A DNA stretch of 64,000 nucleotides, taken from Salinicoccus kekensis (lineage in GTDB: Bacteria > Bacillota > Bacilli > Staphylococcales > Salinicoccaceae). The stretch lies in the NCBI RefSeq assembly GCF_900220995.1, contig NZ_OBQF01000001.1:434001-498000 (forward strand), written 5' to 3'. This document shows positions 17,667 through 29,497 of this stretch, piece after piece (within the stretch, counting starts at the first letter, position 1; each line of letters begins with the position of its first letter). A model generated the notes under the pieces. That model was not told where the DNA came from. It saw only the letters and a program-made list of their open reading frames with translations, and made no database searches. The position numbers were made by a program, and so were the translations under genes.

Positions 17667-17695
17667 TTGAAGAAAATGCGGAACATTGGTATAAT
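17667..17695 (+). promoter_or_regulatory. lepA promoter
   Basis: TTGAAG, 17-bp spacer, TATAAT (17690-17695). Divergent from the rpsT promoter and about 35 nt before lepA. Confidence 0.7.
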
Positions 17696-17729
17696 ATTGA
17701 CATTCGATTGAACAGAAAGTTGGGTATCA

Positions 17730-19553
17730 ATGACAGATAATGAACGCAGGGCCAGACAAGAGAAAATCAGGAACTTTTCAATTATTGCCCACATAGATCA
17801 CGGCAAGTCCACGTTGGCTGACCGTATACTGGAAAATACAAAATCAGTGGCGGGCCGCGATATGAAGCAGCAGCTGCTGGATTCAATGGATTTGGAACGT
17901 GAACGCGGCATCACGATCAAGCTGAATGCAGTTCAGCTGAAGTACACTGCAAAAGACGGTGAAGATTACACCTTCCACCTGATCGACACCCCGGGTCACG
18001 TGGACTTCACTTATGAGGTTTCACGCTCGCTTGCAGCCTGTGAAGGTGCGATACTCGTTGTGGATGCCGCCCAGGGCATCGAGGCGCAGACGCTCGCGAA
18101 CGTCTATCTTGCGCTCGATAACGACCTTGAGCTGCTGCCCGTCATCAACAAGATCGATCTGCCCGCAGCAGATCCCGAGCGTGTCGCTCAGGAAGTGGAA
18201 GATATCATCGGGCTACCGAAGGAAGACGCGGTCCTTGCATCAGCGAAGTCCAATATCGGCATCGAGGACATTCTGGAAGCGATCGTCGAAATGGTCCCGC
18301 CGCCGGAAGGTGATGTCACGGCACCTTTGAAGGCACTCATATTCGACTCGATGTTCGACCCTTACAGGGGAGTCATCTCCTCCATCCGGGTCAAGGAAGG
18401 TGTCGTGAAGCCCGGAGATAAGATTCAGATGATGGCGACAGGGAAAACATTCGAGGTTGCGGAAGTCGGGATAAACACCCCGAAACCGATGCCGGTCTCA
18501 GAACTCTCGGTCGGTGATGTGGGGTATATCGTCGCTTCGATCAAGAATGTCGGGGATTCACGGGTGGGGGATACCATCACCCACGCAGACAACCCGGCAG
18601 CCGAGCCGCTCGCCGGCTATAAGAAAATGAATCCGATGGTCTTCTGCGGAATGTACCCCATCGATTCGAACCAGTACAACGACTTGAGGGAAGCCTTCGA
18701 GAAGCTTGAGCTGAACGATTCCTCCCTCCAATACGAGCCTGAGACGTCGCAGGCGCTCGGCTTCGGGTTCAGGACAGGTTTCCTGGGCCTGCTGCATATG
18801 GAAATCATACAGGAGAGGATAGAGCGTGAGTTCGGCATCGATCTGATCGCAACAGCGCCATCGGTCATCTATGAAGTCACGATGACGGACGGTTCTCTAT
18901 TGAAGGTGGACAACCCTGCACAGATGCCGGATCCCCAGAAGATCGAAAAGATCGAGGAACCTTATGTTAAAGCACAGATCATGGTCCCGAATGACTATGT
19001 CGGTGCAGTGATGGAGCTCAGCCAGAAGAAGCGCGGCAATTTCGTCACGATGGACTACCTGGATGACATCAGGGTCAACATCATCTATGAAATACCGCTT
19101 TCGGAGATCGTCTTCGATTTCTTCGATATGCTGAAGTCGAATACGAAGGGCTATGCATCATTTGATTATGAGATCATAGGATACCGCGAGAGCAAGCTCG
19201 TGAAGATGGATATTTTATTGAATAACGAAAAAGTGGATGCCCTCAGCGTCATCGTACACCGGGATTTCGCATATGAACGCGGTAAAAATATCGTTGATAA
19301 GCTGAAGACGCTCATACCGAGGCAGCAGTTCGAAGTGCCGATCCAGGCAGCGATCGGACAGAAGATCATTTCAAGGACGAACATCAAATCGATGGGCAAG
19401 AACGTACTCAGCAAATGTTACGGCGGGGACATCAGCCGTAAGAGGAAACTGCTTGAAAAGCAAAAAGAAGGTAAAAAGAAGATGAAATCCGTTGGTTCTG
19501 TGGAGATTCCGCAGGAGGCATTCCTGTCGGTGCTTAAAATGGATGAAGATTAA
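17730..19553 (+). CDS. lepA: Elongation factor 4 (LepA), ribosomal GTPase
   Basis: 607-residue translational GTPase linked to back-translocation and to 30S biogenesis. The G domain shows AHIDHGKST (G1), DTPGHVDF (G3) and NKIDLP (G4). Domains II, III and V follow, and the LepA-specific C-terminal domain ends with [20 protein letters not shown]. Length is standard. The terminator at 19556 follows directly. Confidence 0.98.
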   Translation: MTDNERRARQEKIRNFSIIAHIDHGKSTLADRILENTKSVAGRDMKQQLLDSMDLERERGITIKLNAVQLKYTAKDGEDYTFHLIDTPGHVDFTYEVSRSLAACEGAILVVDAAQGIEAQTLANVYLALDNDLELLPVINKIDLPAADPERVAQEVEDIIGLPKEDAVLASAKSNIGIEDILEAIVEMVPPPEGDVTAPLKALIFDSMFDPYRGVISSIRVKEGVVKPGDKIQMMATGKTFEVAEVGINTPKPMPVSELSVGDVGYIVASIKNVGDSRVGDTITHADNPAAEPLAGYKKMNPMVFCGMYPIDSNQYNDLREAFEKLELNDSSLQYEPETSQALGFGFRTGFLGLLHMEIIQERIEREFGIDLIATAPSVIYEVTMTDGSLLKVDNPAQMPDPQKIEKIEEPYVKAQIMVPNDYVGAVMELSQKKRGNFVTMDYLDDIRVNIIYEIPLSEIVFDFFDMLKSNTKGYASFDYEIIGYRESKLVKMDILLNNEKVDALSVIVHRDFAYERGKNIVDKLKTLIPRQQFEVPIQAAIGQKIISRTNIKSMGKNVLSKCYGGDISRKRKLLEKQKEGKKKMKSVGSVEIPQEAFLSVLKMDED

Positions 19554-19555
19554 AG

Positions 19556-19582
19556 AAGCCACATTTTGTGGCTTTTAATTTT
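19556..19582 (+). terminator. Intrinsic terminator after lepA
   Basis: AAGCCACA and TGTGGCTT arms with a 3-nt loop and a T-rich tail. It ends immediately before the hemW ribosome-binding site. Confidence 0.8.
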
Positions 19583-19598
19583 GTTAGGAAGTGTAAAA

Positions 19599-20717
19599 AT
19601 GAAAAGCTTGTATATTCATATTCCATTCTGCAACCGTATATGCACATATTGCGATTTTACTAAAGTGCTCATCAAAAACCAGCCGGTTGATGATTATATA
19701 GACGCCTTGATCATGGAAATGAAGACACTGGAACATAAAGATTTCAAAACGGTTTATGTAGGGGGCGGAACGCCGACAGCGTTGAGTGAGGCGCAGCTCG
19801 AACGCCTGCTCAAGTTCATCTCGGAGAATTTCACAGTTTCCGGGGAGTACACTTTTGAGGCGAATCCGGATGAAGTGACGACGGGGAAACTTGACCTGTT
19901 GAAGAACTATGGCGTCAACAGGGTGAGTCTCGGGGTCCAGTCCTTCAATGACGATATATTGAAGGTGCTGAACAGGAGCCATGACTTCGATGACATTTTC
20001 AGGAGCATCGATCATCTGGAGAAGATCGGACTCTCAAATTATTCCATGGACCTCATGTACAACCTGCCGGGCGAGACCTTCAATGACATCGATACCAGCC
20101 TAAGATATGTGGAGGAATTGAAACCGAAACATATTTCCTGGTATTCACTGATCATCGAACCGCATACGGTCTTCTATAATGAGATTAAAAAAGGCAGGCT
20201 GAAGATCGATGACGACAACAAAGAAGCGGAAAAATACCTCCATGTGATGGACGGGCTGCAGGCAATCGGTTATCCTCAATATGAAATTTCCAATTTCGCA
20301 GAGAAGGAATACGAATCCGAGCATAATAAGACATACTGGCGCAATGACAACTATTATGGTGTTGGTGCGGGCGCACACGGCTACATCAACAATGAGCGTT
20401 ACTACAATGTCAAACCTGTGCCGCACTATATCAAGTCCATGAATGAGAATCATTCCGCCGTCAAAGAAACCATCGAGCTTTCTGAAACCGAGAAAATCGA
20501 GGAGGAGATGTTCCTCGGGCTCAGGATGACTGAGGGTGTCTCCAAAGAACGGTTCAGGGGCAAATTCAATGTCGGCCTGGATGAATATTATAAAGATGAG
20601 TTATCTTTCCTCAAAGATAAAAAATGGATCACTGACGACGGCCGCCATATCGCCTTGACCGACTCGGGCAGGATGGTCGGCAATGAAGTGTTCATTGCAT
20701 TTTTAAAGTCATCATAA
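19599..20717 (+). CDS. hemW: HemW, heme chaperone-like radical SAM protein
   Basis: 372-residue radical SAM protein related to HemN. The cluster-binding cysteines are C11, C15 and C18 (CNRICTYC), spaced CxxxCxxC. HemW proteins bind heme and lack the coproporphyrinogen-dehydrogenase activity of true HemN; older annotations call it oxygen-independent coproporphyrinogen III oxidase. ATG 19599 is chosen with TAGGAAG about 8 nt upstream, although the frame extends back through the terminator. It normally precedes hrcA in Bacilli, as here. Confidence 0.93.
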   Translation: MKSLYIHIPFCNRICTYCDFTKVLIKNQPVDDYIDALIMEMKTLEHKDFKTVYVGGGTPTALSEAQLERLLKFISENFTVSGEYTFEANPDEVTTGKLDLLKNYGVNRVSLGVQSFNDDILKVLNRSHDFDDIFRSIDHLEKIGLSNYSMDLMYNLPGETFNDIDTSLRYVEELKPKHISWYSLIIEPHTVFYNEIKKGRLKIDDDNKEAEKYLHVMDGLQAIGYPQYEISNFAEKEYESEHNKTYWRNDNYYGVGAGAHGYINNERYYNVKPVPHYIKSMNENHSAVKETIELSETEKIEEEMFLGLRMTEGVSKERFRGKFNVGLDEYYKDELSFLKDKKWITDDGRHIALTDSGRMVGNEVFIAFLKSS

Positions 20718-20732
20718 AATGAGCACAATCAA

Positions 20733-20761
20733 TTGACATACTTTGACCAATTTGATAAATT
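20733..20761 (+). promoter_or_regulatory. hrcA operon promoter (sigma A)
   Basis: TTGACA (20733-20738), 17-bp spacer, TAAATT (20756-20761), with CIRCE beginning 5 bp downstream and covering the expected transcription start. Confidence 0.75.
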
Positions 20762-20765
20762 ATAT

Positions 20766-20792
20766 TTAGCACTCGATGATAGAGAGTGCTAA
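20766..20792 (+). promoter_or_regulatory. CIRCE operator (HrcA binding site)
   Basis: Perfect consensus TTAGCACTC-N9-GAGTGCTAA in front of hrcA. HrcA bound here represses the hrcA-grpE-dnaK-dnaJ operon until heat or misfolding depletes active HrcA through the GroE system. Confidence 0.98.
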
Positions 20793-20805
20793 AGAGGTGA
20801 AGTCA

Positions 20806-21792
20806 ATGCTTACAAAAAGGCAAGAACTCATCTTATTTTTAATTGTGGATGAATTTCTGGCCGCCATGGTTCCCGTTAGTTCGAAGCAGATTATTCAAAA
20901 ATATCAACTCGATATTTCCAGTGCTACGGTTAGAAACGAAATGGTTAAGCTTGAAGCAATGGGCTTTTTGACAAAACCGCATACATCGGCAGGCAGAATA
21001 CCTTCCAGAGAAGCACTCAAATTCTATATTGGGAAATTGAGCGAAAAGCTGGATGAGAAATCACAGTCGGAACAGATTCACCTTAATTTGAAAAGTCATC
21101 ATAATCCTGAAGATTTATCAAAAAGCACTGCTGAAAAAATCAGTGCACTGACCAATTATTTGACTGGTGTATCTTTTACTGGTAAAGATGAAACAGTCAA
21201 GGGGATTTATTTCACTCCATTGAATGAAGGCATACTACTTGTAATCATAGTTCTCGACTCGGGTAATATCAAGGAAATACCCGTAAGGATGGATTACAAT
21301 GTGTCACTTGAAACATTGAAGATTCTCACCAATTATTTCAATCAGGTCATCATAGATACACCGCTGCAGGACCTGTCGGAACTGCTCCGGACATCATTGA
21401 AGAATACTGCGCTTGAATACACGGTGAACAGTGTCGCCGACCATATCAGGGAAGATCTCGACCAGCCGAGGAAATTCAGCGGCTACTCCGGATTCAACCA
21501 TCTGATCCAGCAGATCAGCGAAGACACGGACACCCTGCGGGCTTTGTATGATGACCTGGAGGCCAAGCAGCTGGACAACATCATCGATGTCACTGACAGT
21601 GACGGAGTGGATATATATCTTGGTGATGAATTGCCTGAAGATTATCATTCAATCTCAATCATCACAACAAACTTCAAGTTAGCCGGTTTTGATGGAAATC
21701 TTATGATTATCGGCCCTGAGATGATGGGCTATAAGAAAGTCATAAAATTGTTACATGCGATTAATAATCAGAGCACAAAAGGAAGTGAATGA
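20806..21792 (+). CDS. hrcA: Heat-inducible transcription repressor HrcA
   Basis: 328-residue repressor. The N-terminal winged helix contains SSATVRNEMVKLEAMGFL (recognition region, about 43-60) and KPHTSAGRIPS, diagnostic for HrcA. The C-terminal part has the GAF-like domain. GAGGTGA precedes ATG 20806. As first gene of the operon behind CIRCE it represses its own transcription. Confidence 0.97.
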   Translation: MLTKRQELILFLIVDEFLAAMVPVSSKQIIQKYQLDISSATVRNEMVKLEAMGFLTKPHTSAGRIPSREALKFYIGKLSEKLDEKSQSEQIHLNLKSHHNPEDLSKSTAEKISALTNYLTGVSFTGKDETVKGIYFTPLNEGILLVIIVLDSGNIKEIPVRMDYNVSLETLKILTNYFNQVIIDTPLQDLSELLRTSLKNTALEYTVNSVADHIREDLDQPRKFSGYSGFNHLIQQISEDTDTLRALYDDLEAKQLDNIIDVTDSDGVDIYLGDELPEDYHSISIITTNFKLAGFDGNLMIIGPEMMGYKKVIKLLHAINNQSTKGSE

Positions 21793-21793
21793 T

Positions 21794-22498
21794 TTGTTCG
21801 ATAACGACAACAATCAAAAAGTCAAAGATGATTTGACTGAAGAAGAAAAAGAACAAAAGCAGGAAATGAAGGAAGATGCATCAGGGGAAGAAAAAGAGCA
21901 GAAGCAGCACCTTGATGATCATTCAGAAGACCCGGCAGATGAAGAACAGGATCCAAAAGAGGGGGAGAGCCCTTCTGCAGAAGACGGAAGCGAACCGGTT
22001 CCTGAAAGCAGTGCTGTTTCCGAAGAAACGGCAGAGGAAGCCGATTCACATCAGCAGGAGCTTGAGCACCTGAAGCAGGAAGCCCGGGAATACGAAGAGA
22101 AGTATTTGAAGCTCTATGCGGAATTTGAAAACTTCAAGCGCCGCAACAGGCAGGAAATCGATCTCAACAACAAATATAAAGATCAGAAGTTCGCAGAAGA
22201 TCTTCTTCCTGTGCTGGATAACCTCGAACGGGCGATGGCGATCGAAGGTGACAATGAATCATTCGCTTCACTGAAAAAAGGTGTTGAAATGGTGTATAAC
22301 GAATTCCTCAACATCTTCAATAAGCGTGATATCACCGTCATTGAAGCGGAGGGCAAGGAATTCGACCCGAACTTCCATCAGGCAGTGATGACGGAGCCTT
22401 CAGAAGAAGAATCCGGCATCGTCCTTGAAGAATTCCAAAAAGGTTACCAGCTGAAGGATCGCGTCATCCGCGCTTCCATGGTTAAAGTCAGCGAATGA
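21794..22498 (+). CDS. grpE: Nucleotide exchange factor GrpE
   Basis: 234-residue co-chaperone that releases ADP from DnaK. The first 85 or so residues are low-complexity and extremely rich in Glu/Asp/Gln. A long helix (from about ELEHLKQEAREYEEKYLKL) and the beta domain with LPVLDNLERAM and GKEFDPNFHQAV follow. The start is uncertain: TTG 21794 (GGAAG 8 nt upstream) is preferred over GTG 21785, whose codon lies in that ribosome-binding site. It starts 1 nt after hrcA. Confidence 0.95.
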   Translation: MFDNDNNQKVKDDLTEEEKEQKQEMKEDASGEEKEQKQHLDDHSEDPADEEQDPKEGESPSAEDGSEPVPESSAVSEETAEEADSHQQELEHLKQEAREYEEKYLKLYAEFENFKRRNRQEIDLNNKYKDQKFAEDLLPVLDNLERAMAIEGDNESFASLKKGVEMVYNEFLNIFNKRDITVIEAEGKEFDPNFHQAVMTEPSEEESGIVLEEFQKGYQLKDRVIRASMVKVSE

Positions 22499-22535
22499 CC
22501 GGTGCAGTTTCACCGATAGAAAGATAAATAATTAA

Positions 22536-24395
<1,860 letters not shown>

Positions 24396-24404
24396 TCACT
24401 GATT

Positions 24405-24441
24405 AAAAGTCAAAGCCAATGCATTTGGCTTTGACTTTTTT
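24405..24441 (+). terminator. Intrinsic terminator after dnaK
   Basis: AAAAGTCAAAGCCA and TGGCTTTGACTTTT form a 14-bp stem with a T tail between dnaK and dnaJ. Partial termination here would set DnaK above DnaJ. Confidence 0.9.
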
Positions 24442-24476
24442 AAATGTTATGATTTGGAAGTTGGAGGGAGATTCGG

Positions 24477-25601
24477 ATGGCTAAAAGAGACTATTATGAC
24501 ATCCTTGGCGTTGAGAAAAATGCGTCGAAGGATGAGATCAAAAAAGCATATCGTAAATTATCAAAAAAGTATCACCCGGACATCAATCAGGAAGAAGGTT
24601 CCGACGAAAAATTCAAAGAAGTCGCGGAGGCTTATGAAGTCCTGTCAGATGAAGATAAGCGTGCCCAGTATGACCGCTTTGGCCATGAAGGCATGAAATC
24701 GCAGTTCGGCGGCGGGGGCGGCTTCCAGGGTGCAGGCGGCTTCGGCGGTTTCGAAGATATTTTCAGTTCATTTTTCGGCGGCGGGCGCCAGGCGGACCCG
24801 AATGCCCCGAGAAAGGGCGATGATCTTCAATATACGATGACCATCGACTTTGAAGAAGCCGTTTTTGGAGTGACCAAAACGATTTCCATCAAAAAGGAAG
24901 TCGCATGTGATGTTTGTGACGGGAACGGTGCAAAACCGGGTACATCGAAAAGTACATGCAGCATGTGCAGCGGCGCCGGTCGTGTGGCGGTCGAGCAGAA
25001 CACACCATTCGGACGCATCCAGACGGAACGCACTTGTCCGACATGCCAGGGTACGGGTCAGGAGATCAAGGATCCTTGCAACAAATGTAAAGGTGCAGGT
25101 ACGGTGACGAAAGATGTCGATATCGAAGTTACGGTGCCTGAAGGCGTGGATAACGGCCAGCAGATCCGACTGCACGGCAAAGGTGAGCCGGGCATCAACG
25201 GCGGGCCGGCGGGTGACCTCTACATCGTCTTCCGTGTGAGGCCGGATTCAAGGTTCACACGTGATGGGGATGACATCCATTATGAACTGCCGATTTCATT
25301 CGCGCAGGCTGCACTTGGTGACGAAGTGAAAGTGCCGACGATCAGTTCCGAAGTCATGCTGACTATCCCGGCGGGTACACAGACCGGCAAACGTTTCCGC
25401 CTTAAAGAAAAAGGTGTCAAAAATGTACACGGCTACGGTTATGGTGACCAGTTCATCACTGTCAAGGTGGTGACCCCGACGAAGCTTTCCAATAGGGAAG
25501 TTGAAATCTTCAGGGAGCTTGCGGAAGAAGGCGGGGAGACGATCGAAGAGCAGCAGGAGAACATCTTCGACCGTACTAAGCGTTTCTTTAAAGGAGATTG
25601 A
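24477..25601 (+). CDS. dnaJ: Chaperone DnaJ (Hsp40)
   Basis: 374-residue type I Hsp40. The J domain carries HPD at residues 33-35. A Gly/Phe-rich region (about 75-105) follows, then four zinc-finger repeats: [32 protein letters not shown]. The C-terminal substrate-binding domains are complete. It stimulates DnaK ATPase and hands over clients. GGAGGGA precedes ATG 24477. Confidence 0.98.
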   Translation: MAKRDYYDILGVEKNASKDEIKKAYRKLSKKYHPDINQEEGSDEKFKEVAEAYEVLSDEDKRAQYDRFGHEGMKSQFGGGGGFQGAGGFGGFEDIFSSFFGGGRQADPNAPRKGDDLQYTMTIDFEEAVFGVTKTISIKKEVACDVCDGNGAKPGTSKSTCSMCSGAGRVAVEQNTPFGRIQTERTCPTCQGTGQEIKDPCNKCKGAGTVTKDVDIEVTVPEGVDNGQQIRLHGKGEPGINGGPAGDLYIVFRVRPDSRFTRDGDDIHYELPISFAQAALGDEVKVPTISSEVMLTIPAGTQTGKRFRLKEKGVKNVHGYGYGDQFITVKVVTPTKLSNREVEIFRELAEEGGETIEEQQENIFDRTKRFFKGD

Positions 25602-25603
25602 AG

Positions 25604-26536
25604 ATGAAGTGGCATGAAGTTGCAATTCATACAAAGGAAGATAATGAAGAGAGTCTTTCAGCTTACTTGAACACTTTATCGAAAGGTGTATCAATCGAAC
25701 ATTCCATAGATATCTTAAGGCAGAAGATCACGAATTTCGACGAGAAGTTCAAGTTGAACCCAAAAGATTACCCGGACTCGGATATCAGGATACTGGTTTA
25801 TTTCGATGAAACCCAGGATGTTGAAGCCATGATCGGGAAGATTGAAGCTTTCATCTCGGAGGCGGACCTCGCGTCCAAAGAAGAGATCGATATTTCACAT
25901 AAGATCATTGAAGAATCCGATTGGGAAAACGAATGGAAGAAACATTTCCACAGTTTCAGGGTGTCCGATACATTTGTGATCGTGCCTTCATGGGAAATGG
26001 ATGAATACGAATACCGGGAGAGAGACCGTCTCATCAAGTTGGACCCCGGGATGGCCTTCGGTACCGGGGACCATCCGACGACCGGCATGTGTCTCAAGTT
26101 CATAGAAAAAACGGTGAAACCCGGGTGCTCGGTCATCGATGTCGGCACGGGGTCGGGGATCTTGTCGATCGCATCACATATGATGGGGGCATCTTCGGTG
26201 AAAGCGACCGACATTGATGATTTATCCATAAAAGTCGCATATGAAAATTTTGTCATCAATGACTGCGAGCAGGCAATACGGCTGGAAACTGCAGATCTGC
26301 TTAAAGAGGAAGACGGCAGTTACGATATCGTCATTGCCAATATCCTTGCACATATCATTGAAGATATGGTTGAAGATGCATATGGTAAATTGCATGAAGA
26401 AGGATATTTCATCGCCTCCGGCATCATCGCTGAAAAACGTGATGAGATCACAGGGAAAATGACACGTGCCGGATTCCGCATTGGGGAAATCCTTGAAGAA
26501 GACGGCTGGGTAAGTATTTTAGCTGAAAAGGTATGA
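25604..26536 (+). CDS. prmA: Ribosomal protein L11 methyltransferase
   Basis: 310-residue methyltransferase that trimethylates lysines of L11. It has an N-terminal substrate-recognition domain and a C-terminal class I domain with VIDVGTGSGILSIASHMMGA (motif I, near residue 180) and IVIANILAHII (motif IV, NxL/NI type). ATG 25604 is preferred over TTG 25598 because AAGGAG (25591-25596) sits at the right distance. It follows dnaJ by 2 nt. Confidence 0.95.
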   Translation: MKWHEVAIHTKEDNEESLSAYLNTLSKGVSIEHSIDILRQKITNFDEKFKLNPKDYPDSDIRILVYFDETQDVEAMIGKIEAFISEADLASKEEIDISHKIIEESDWENEWKKHFHSFRVSDTFVIVPSWEMDEYEYRERDRLIKLDPGMAFGTGDHPTTGMCLKFIEKTVKPGCSVIDVGTGSGILSIASHMMGASSVKATDIDDLSIKVAYENFVINDCEQAIRLETADLLKEEDGSYDIVIANILAHIIEDMVEDAYGKLHEEGYFIASGIIAEKRDEITGKMTRAGFRIGEILEEDGWVSILAEKV

Positions 26537-26542
26537 TTTGCC

Positions 26543-27268
26543 ATGCAGAGATATTTTACATCTGAAAAACTGAATTTAAATGAACGATACGAGATGGAGA
26601 ATGAAGATACGCATCATATGATCAATGTGATGCGTTTTCGTGTTGATGATATGTTTGAAATGGTCGACGGCAAAAAAGCCGGCTACTTATGCAAAATCAT
26701 CGGGGTGGACGGCAGGAAAATCACTTACATGACTGAAGGGGAACTGGAGTCGGATACTGAACCGCCTGTTGAAATTACGGTGGTCTGCCCATTGCTGAAG
26801 GGCGAGAAATTTGAGTGGATGATTCAAAAATCGACTGAACTCGGCGCCTCTGCATTCATCATTTACGAAGCTGACAGAAGTATAGTGAAGCTGGATACGA
26901 AGAAAAGGGAGAAGCGCCTCGCACGCTTTCAAAAAGTGATCAGGGAAGCGAGTGAGCAGAGCAGGCGCCTCACCATCCCTGATATACGTTTTGAAGGTAA
27001 ACTGCACGCCCTGGACTTCAATGATTATGATTCTGTCATCATTGCATTCGAAGGTTTTGCAGGCCAGGAGGCAAAGTCTTTTTCAAATCTTGAGAGTATA
27101 CACGCCGGGGGGAGGATCGCTTTCATATTCGGTCCGGAAGGCGGGCTCACGGAGCAGGAAATCGAGGCCGATGCCTCTTTCGTGCCCCTTTCACTCGGAC
27201 CGAGGATACTCCGTGCAGAGACGGCGCCGCTTTATTTCCTGGCAGCCGTAAGCAGTATGGTGGAATGA
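26543..27268 (+). CDS. rsmE: 16S rRNA (uracil1498-N3)-methyltransferase
   Basis: 241-residue SPOUT-class methyltransferase. The trefoil-knot SAM motif is FIFGPEGGLTEQEIE, followed by LGPRILRAETAPL, the RsmE signature. An N-terminal PUA-like RNA-binding domain precedes it. It modifies U1498 of 16S rRNA in the assembled 30S subunit. Six nt after prmA, same operon as the heat-shock genes. Confidence 0.95.
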   Translation: MQRYFTSEKLNLNERYEMENEDTHHMINVMRFRVDDMFEMVDGKKAGYLCKIIGVDGRKITYMTEGELESDTEPPVEITVVCPLLKGEKFEWMIQKSTELGASAFIIYEADRSIVKLDTKKREKRLARFQKVIREASEQSRRLTIPDIRFEGKLHALDFNDYDSVIIAFEGFAGQEAKSFSNLESIHAGGRIAFIFGPEGGLTEQEIEADASFVPLSLGPRILRAETAPLYFLAAVSSMVE

Positions 27269-27275
27269 CGCGTAA

Positions 27276-27304
27276 TTGAATGACTTTTTATATTATGCTA
27301 TTAT
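27276..27304 (+). promoter_or_regulatory. mtaB promoter
   Basis: TTGAAT (27276-27281), 17-bp spacer, TATTAT (27299-27304), between rsmE and mtaB. Confidence 0.55.
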
Positions 27305-27342
27305 ATGTAAAGTTATCATAATACTTTTTAAAGAAAGATTTG

Positions 27343-28704
27343 ATGGTTATGAATGAAAAAACAATTGCTTTCCACACGCTTGGCTGCAAGGTCAACCATT
27401 ATGAAACAGAGGCGATGTGGCAAATATTCAAAGAAGACGGATACGAACGCATAGATTTTGAACAGAATGCTGATGTTTATGTTATCAATACATGCACTGT
27501 GACCAACACGGGTGATAAGAAAAGCCGTCAGGTCATCCGCCGTGCCATCCGTAAAAATCCGGACGCGGTCATCGCCGTGACAGGCTGCTATGCACAGACC
27601 TCCCCTAAAGAGATCATGGATATTGCGGGTGTGGACATCATCATCGGCACGGAGGATCGGGATAAACTGCTCGGTTACGTCAATCAGTACCATCGTGAGC
27701 GCCAGCCGATCAATGGCGTCAAAAATATCATGAAGAAGCGTACATATGAAGAAATGGATGTGCCTTACTTCACGGACCGCACGCGTGCGACCCTTAAGAT
27801 CCAGGAAGGCTGCAACAATTTCTGTACGTTCTGCATCATCCCGTGGGCACGCGGGCTGATGCGCTCCCGTGATCCGGTGAAAGTCATTGAGCAGGCACAG
27901 AACCTTGTGGACCAGGGGTATAAGGAGATCGTCCTCACAGGCATCCATACCGGCGGTTACGGGGAAGATCTGAAAGATTACAACCTGGCCCAGCTCCTGC
28001 GTGACCTGGAACAGGTCGACGGCCTGAACCGCCTGAGGATCTCAAGCATCGAAGCGAGCCAGCTTACCGACGAGGTCATTGATGTCATCAGGGACTCCAA
28101 TAAGATTGTAAGGCATCTCCATGTACCGATACAGTCGGGCAGTGATACGGTCTTAAAGCGCATGAGAAGGAAGTATACGATGGAGTTCTTTGAATCCCGC
28201 ATCGTGAAATTGAAGGAAATCATGCCGAATGTGGCGATCACGAGTGACGTCATCGTCGGATTCCCGGGCGAGACCGAAGAAGAATTCCAGGAAACTTATG
28301 ATTTCATCAACAAACATCATTTCTCAGAACTGCATGTCTTCCCATACTCAATCAGGACCGGCACCCCGGCTGCGAGGATGACCGATCAAATTGATAATGA
28401 CACCAAAAACGAAAGGGTCAGGAGACTGATCGACTTATCGGACCGCCTCGCATTGGAATATGCAGAAGGCTTTAAAGACGATGTCCTTGAGATCATCCCG
28501 GAAGAGGTCAAAGACGGGAAATTGATCGGCCATGCCGACAACTATATGAAGATAGCCATCGATGCAGATGAATCTTTGACAGGGGAGCTCGTGAAAGTCA
28601 AAGTGACCGAGGCAGGCTATCCTATGAGCCATGGGGAAGTCGTCAAAGTACTCGAGAAACCCATGGTAAAGAACTATGCCTATATTGAACGGACGATCCA
28701 ATGA
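27343..28704 (+). CDS. mtaB: tRNA t6A37 methylthiotransferase MtaB
   Basis: Radical SAM methylthiotransferase converting t6A to ms2t6A at tRNA position 37. It has the N-terminal MTTase domain with cysteines in TLGCKVN, INTCTVT and VTGCYAQ (first iron-sulfur cluster), the radical SAM motif CNNFCTFC, and a C-terminal TRAM-like domain. About 453 residues. The start is ambiguous among TTG 27340, ATG 27343 and ATG 27349; the ribosome-binding site (AAGAAAG) is weak. Confidence 0.94.
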   Translation: MVMNEKTIAFHTLGCKVNHYETEAMWQIFKEDGYERIDFEQNADVYVINTCTVTNTGDKKSRQVIRRAIRKNPDAVIAVTGCYAQTSPKEIMDIAGVDIIIGTEDRDKLLGYVNQYHRERQPINGVKNIMKKRTYEEMDVPYFTDRTRATLKIQEGCNNFCTFCIIPWARGLMRSRDPVKVIEQAQNLVDQGYKEIVLTGIHTGGYGEDLKDYNLAQLLRDLEQVDGLNRLRISSIEASQLTDEVIDVIRDSNKIVRHLHVPIQSGSDTVLKRMRRKYTMEFFESRIVKLKEIMPNVAITSDVIVGFPGETEEEFQETYDFINKHHFSELHVFPYSIRTGTPAARMTDQIDNDTKNERVRRLIDLSDRLALEYAEGFKDDVLEIIPEEVKDGKLIGHADNYMKIAIDADESLTGELVKVKVTEAGYPMSHGEVVKVLEKPMVKNYAYIERTIQ

Positions 28705-28710
28705 TCAGAT

Positions 28711-28726
28711 CCGGAACGGATCCGAA
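28711..28726. repeat. Short inverted repeat before deoC
   Basis: GATCCG-GAA-CGGATC lies between mtaB and deoC with no T tail, so it is not an intrinsic terminator. It could be an operator or a processing hairpin; no regulator is assigned. Confidence 0.35.
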
Positions 28727-28747
28727 TAAAAAACTGGAGGCAAAAAC

Positions 28748-29413
28748 ATGAAACTTTCAAAGTATATCGACCATACATTATTGAAACCTGCGGTGACACA
28801 GGATGAGATATTTGAACTCTGCCAGGAGGCTATGAAGCATGAATTCTTCAGTGTATGCATCAATCCGGCATGGGTCCAGACTGCTTCCGACATATTGGAG
28901 GACAGCGATGTCAAAGTGTGCACCGTCATCGGCTTCCCCCTCGGTGCCTCCACCTCCGAAGTGAAGGCTTTCGAAACGATGAATGCCATCCAGAACGGCG
29001 CCGATGAAGTGGATATGGTCATCAATATCGGTGCACTCAAATCCGGCAACCACGATCTGGTCTATAATGACATCAAAGCAGTCTGCGATGCAGCCGGGAC
29101 GGAGGCACTGGTCAAGGTGATCATAGAGAGCGGACTCCTTGACGGCGATGAAATCGTCAGCGCCAGCAAGCTTGCAAAAAAAGCAGGTGCGGATTTCGTC
29201 AAGACTTCCACCGGATTCAACGGGGAGGGCGCGAAAGTGGAGGATGTCGCTTTGATGCGCATGACCGTCGGCGAAGAAATGGGAGTGAAGGCGAGCGGCG
29301 GAGTCAGGTCCTCTGAAGATGCACTGAAGATGATAGAGGGCGGAGCAACACGCATAGGCGCTTCAAGCGGGATTGAAATCGTGTCCGGCGGATTGTCGGA
29401 ATCAGACTATTAA
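28748..29413 (+). CDS. deoC: Deoxyribose-phosphate aldolase
   Basis: 221-residue class I aldolase that cleaves 2-deoxyribose 5-phosphate to glyceraldehyde 3-phosphate and acetaldehyde in deoxynucleoside catabolism. The Schiff-base lysine is in [11 protein letters not shown] and the second active-site lysine in [15 protein letters not shown] precedes ATG 28748. It stands alone here, without deoB, pdp or nupC, between mtaB and rpsU, an unusual place compared with the Bacillus order. Confidence 0.96.
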   Translation: MKLSKYIDHTLLKPAVTQDEIFELCQEAMKHEFFSVCINPAWVQTASDILEDSDVKVCTVIGFPLGASTSEVKAFETMNAIQNGADEVDMVINIGALKSGNHDLVYNDIKAVCDAAGTEALVKVIIESGLLDGDEIVSASKLAKKAGADFVKTSTGFNGEGAKVEDVALMRMTVGEEMGVKASGGVRSSEDALKMIEGGATRIGASSGIEIVSGGLSESDY

Positions 29414-29420
29414 AATTAAG

Positions 29421-29449
29421 TTGACCAAAAAACTTTGTTATATTATAAT
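29421..29449 (+). promoter_or_regulatory. Strong rpsU promoter
   Basis: TTGACC (29421-29426), 17-bp spacer, TATAAT (29444-29449). The close match fits a highly expressed ribosomal protein gene. Confidence 0.85.
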
Positions 29450-29455
29450 GTTTGA

Positions 29456-29497
29456 GTACATAGTAAATGCTATGTGAGATTAACCTTTGGTTATTCG
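29456..29497 (+). promoter_or_regulatory. Structured rpsU leader
   Basis: Two small hairpins can form in the leader: ACATAG/CTATGT (about 29459-29474) and TAACC-TTT-GGTTA just before the ribosome-binding site. They might control S21 translation; this is inference only. Confidence 0.3.
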
